Below, in pieces: positions 62,369 through 64,000 of a DNA stretch of 64,000 nucleotides (within the stretch, counting starts at the first letter, position 1; each line of letters begins with the position of its first letter). Source of the DNA: Bacillus sp. FJAT-27225 (lineage in GTDB: Bacteria > Bacillota > Bacilli > Bacillales > Cytobacillaceae); the NCBI RefSeq assembly GCF_001685025.1, contig NZ_MAYU01000022.1, forward strand, positions 124,001-188,000. Reading direction: 5' to 3'. The translations under genes were made by a program, and so were the position numbers. The notes beneath the pieces were generated by a model. The model did no database searches. It saw only the letters and a program-made list of their open reading frames with translations, and was not told where the DNA came from.

Positions 62369-62596
62369 TTAGTTCAATCCTTCCTGAGCCTTCCATGCCC
62401 AAAATGCCAATCCAAAGGGAATAGCCGGTATTATTGATAGGAACCTGACCCAGTTTTCTGCTCCAGCGAAATAAAGGCATGGCAGCAGCAGCAAAATCCC
62501 ACTTACCGAAAAAGCCAGCGGTGACCGCTTCAGGAAGCCAGTCAGCAGAGCTGGTATCGAGGCAGCAAGACATGCCCAAAAAATAAGGACACCCAT
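62369..62596 (-). CDS. Small membrane protein
   Basis: A 75-residue hydrophobic protein (GVLIFWACLAASIPALLTG near 2-20 and two further segments). The ATG at 62596 follows GGAGGGGG; a longer frame to 62725 lacks a site. Adjacent to the 88-residue membrane protein gene and probably on the same transcript. Confidence 0.6.
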   Translation of the reverse strand: MGVLIFWACLAASIPALLTGFLKRSPLAFSVSGILLLLPCLYFAGAENWVRFLSIIPAIPFGLAFWAWKAQEGLN

Positions 62597-62699
62597 CCTC
62601 CCCCTCCTATTCTGAAAATACTGAACCTTATTCCACGATACCACGATATGGATTATAATGGAATATAAGAAAAAATGTTTTGCAGCCAGGGGGGACCAT

Positions 62700-64000
62700 A
62701 TGGACCAGCGCGTTACTAGATACATAGGGATAGTTGTGATTGCCGTCCTTTTTGCAGGGGGAATGATGTTTTTAAATGAGGATACTGACGTTACGGGAAA
62801 GCCGAAATTAGACAGGCAGCTTGAAAATATTGAAGCATTTGGAAGGCTATATGGTGCAGTCCGCTATTTTCACCCAAGTGATGAAGCTGCCGAAATTGAC
62901 TGGACACGCTTCGCGGTATACGGTGTTGGAAAAGTGAAGAATGCCAGGAACGAAAAAAAACTGAAGGAAGAGCTTGTGGAGCTTTTTTTGCCAATCGCAC
63001 CAACTCTTGTGATTTATAAAAAAGACGAGGAGCCAGAGCACCCTATGGTCGAGAAAACCATGCAGGTTCTTGCCTGGCAGCATTATGGGCCACCCGGCCT
63101 TGACACTACCTATTTTTCGAGCAAGCGCGTTTCTGGACTGGTTTCCGATGATAAAATTATGACCGGCGATAACAAACTATTCGATGATTTCCCCGCTATT
63201 CATAAGAAAATCAACCGGCAGCTAAGCGAAGGGCTGCGCTACTCCCTCCCTGTCGTCCTGTATCAGAAAAATGGACAAACGATTGGCAGCACGACTAAGA
63301 GCCGACAGGGTTTTAAGAAGTTAAAGGATGAGCTTCTGGAAATGGATTCCAACATGACGACCGCAGATGAAAATGTCCGCCTAGCCGGGGTAATTGTGAC
63401 ATGGAATCAGCTATCCTACTTTCATCCGCACATCGGCAGGCCAGCAGGGAATCTTGATGATTTGGGCAAATCAATTAAAAATGCTTTCGATGACGAGACA
63501 CGGGAAGACTATTTTGCTACCTTGACAGAAATGATGGAATGGACCGATGACGGGCATGCGATGTCTTCTTTTAATAAGTTTAGGATTGTCGGTTCCCGGA
63601 TCCCGCTTGAGTTTGACATTGTCGAGGGCAAATTGACGATTACTGCCGTCGGCGATGCGATTAAAGCAAAACGGGGAGACATCGTGGAAAGAATATATGG
63701 GCAAGATGCACTGGGTTTTATCAAGGAAGGAGCTGCCAACATTCCCGGTTCTCCTCAGTTTAAGCTGTTGATGGCAATCGATTATCTTTTATTCCAGGAT
63801 CAACTTAAACTGACTATAAACCGGGATGGTACATTACATAACGTGGATCTTACACCTGGTTATGGAGGATTTGTCGATGAATATGGCCATAAAGAATTTC
63901 AGGAATTAGAGCCTGGCGTCTTTTATATCGATTTATCCAGGAACGTTTTTCAGGACATACAGGATAACATGGACGAATTGAGCAAGGCCAAAGGGATTGT
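62700..64000 (+). CDS. S41-family peptidase-like protein (partial, 3' end outside)
   Basis: A frame of 433 codons open to the window end. The ATG at 62700-62702 follows AGGGGGG by about five bases. Order: a membrane segment (about 9-23); an N-terminal helical part with AFGRLYGAVRYFHPSD near 44-59, typical of S41 relatives; WTDDGHAMSSF near 278-288; and LEPGVFYIDLSRNVFQDI near 402-419 entering the catalytic domain. The catalytic Ser-Lys region is expected after the window edge. Probably an outer-surface tail-specific-type protease. Confidence 0.75.
   Translation, partial: MDQRVTRYIGIVVIAVLFAGGMMFLNEDTDVTGKPKLDRQLENIEAFGRLYGAVRYFHPSDEAAEIDWTRFAVYGVGKVKNARNEKKLKEELVELFLPIAPTLVIYKKDEEPEHPMVEKTMQVLAWQHYGPPGLDTTYFSSKRVSGLVSDDKIMTGDNKLFDDFPAIHKKINRQLSEGLRYSLPVVLYQKNGQTIGSTTKSRQGFKKLKDELLEMDSNMTTADENVRLAGVIVTWNQLSYFHPHIGRPAGNLDDLGKSIKNAFDDETREDYFATLTEMMEWTDDGHAMSSFNKFRIVGSRIPLEFDIVEGKLTITAVGDAIKAKRGDIVERIYGQDALGFIKEGAANIPGSPQFKLLMAIDYLLFQDQLKLTINRDGTLHNVDLTPGYGGFVDEYGHKEFQELEPGVFYIDLSRNVFQDIQDNMDELSKAKGI

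Overview
The window looks like a chromosomal segment of a low-GC, endospore-forming Bacillaceae bacterium (Bacillus/Mesobacillus/Cytobacillus type). The support is strong AGGAGG-type ribosome binding sites with frequent TTG and GTG starts, Rho-independent terminators after most genes, and sporulation-related families (a CotY/CotZ-like coat protein, a YheC/YheD ATP-grasp protein, a Spo0E-like phosphatase, a KinB-like kinase). I see no rRNA, tRNA, CRISPR array, intact insertion sequence or prophage.

Layout. 1-0.9 kb: 3' end of a Gly/His-rich repeat protein and a YrvL-like membrane protein. 1-8 kb: a complete urease operon on the minus strand (ureABCEFGD plus a UreH-type nickel permease) facing away from a urea transporter. 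8-13.3 kb: a DUF5342 protein, a tandem DUF4386 duplication with one copy decayed and an MDR oxidoreductase gene placed exactly at the duplication border, an Xre regulator with a membrane partner, and a FAD-dependent oxidoreductase. 13.3-15.5 kb: tandem repeats, a lipoprotein and a small gene. 15.5-21.4 kb: the most unusual locus, with a Mur ligase, a YheC/YheD ATP-grasp protein, two paralogous L-amino-acid-ligase-like ATP-grasp enzymes and a CotZ-like spore coat protein, all on the minus strand. 21.5-24.9 kb: an mhq-type quinone/catechol detoxification operon with two MhqR-like operators. 25-31.5 kb: Nudix, C45-type hydrolase and a TAXI-type TRAP transporter operon. 31.7-43.5 kb: membrane proteins, MOSC protein, PQQ-type sugar dehydrogenase, an Excalibur-tailed thermonuclease, fosB, Spo0E-like, a self-regulated TetR/MBL pair, VanW and a KinB-like kinase. 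43.6-50.9 kb: two very small genes, YitT, an alanine/sodium symporter, small alarmone synthetase, a 194-bp interspersed repeat, MarR, SUFU-domain protein and nitroreductase. 51-64 kb: secreted M28 aminopeptidase, a polar amino-acid ABC transporter, and many small proteins (RDD, DUF3888, DUF1801, GNAT, SRPBCC, VOC, DUF4275, LURP-one-like), ending in an S41-type protease that runs off the window.

How the parts work together. Urea import, nickel import and urease maturation form one unit. The mhq operon is a stress module in which two ring-cleaving dioxygenases, a flavin reductase-like protein and an esterase act on quinones under an MhqR-like repressor encoded elsewhere. The ATP-grasp/Mur/CotZ locus has the make-up of a peptide-bond-forming pathway tied to the spore surface, and is the best candidate for an undescribed system here. 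Several intergenic regions carry 51-52-bp tandem repeats that differ in sequence from locus to locus but share the same period and internal inverted symmetry.
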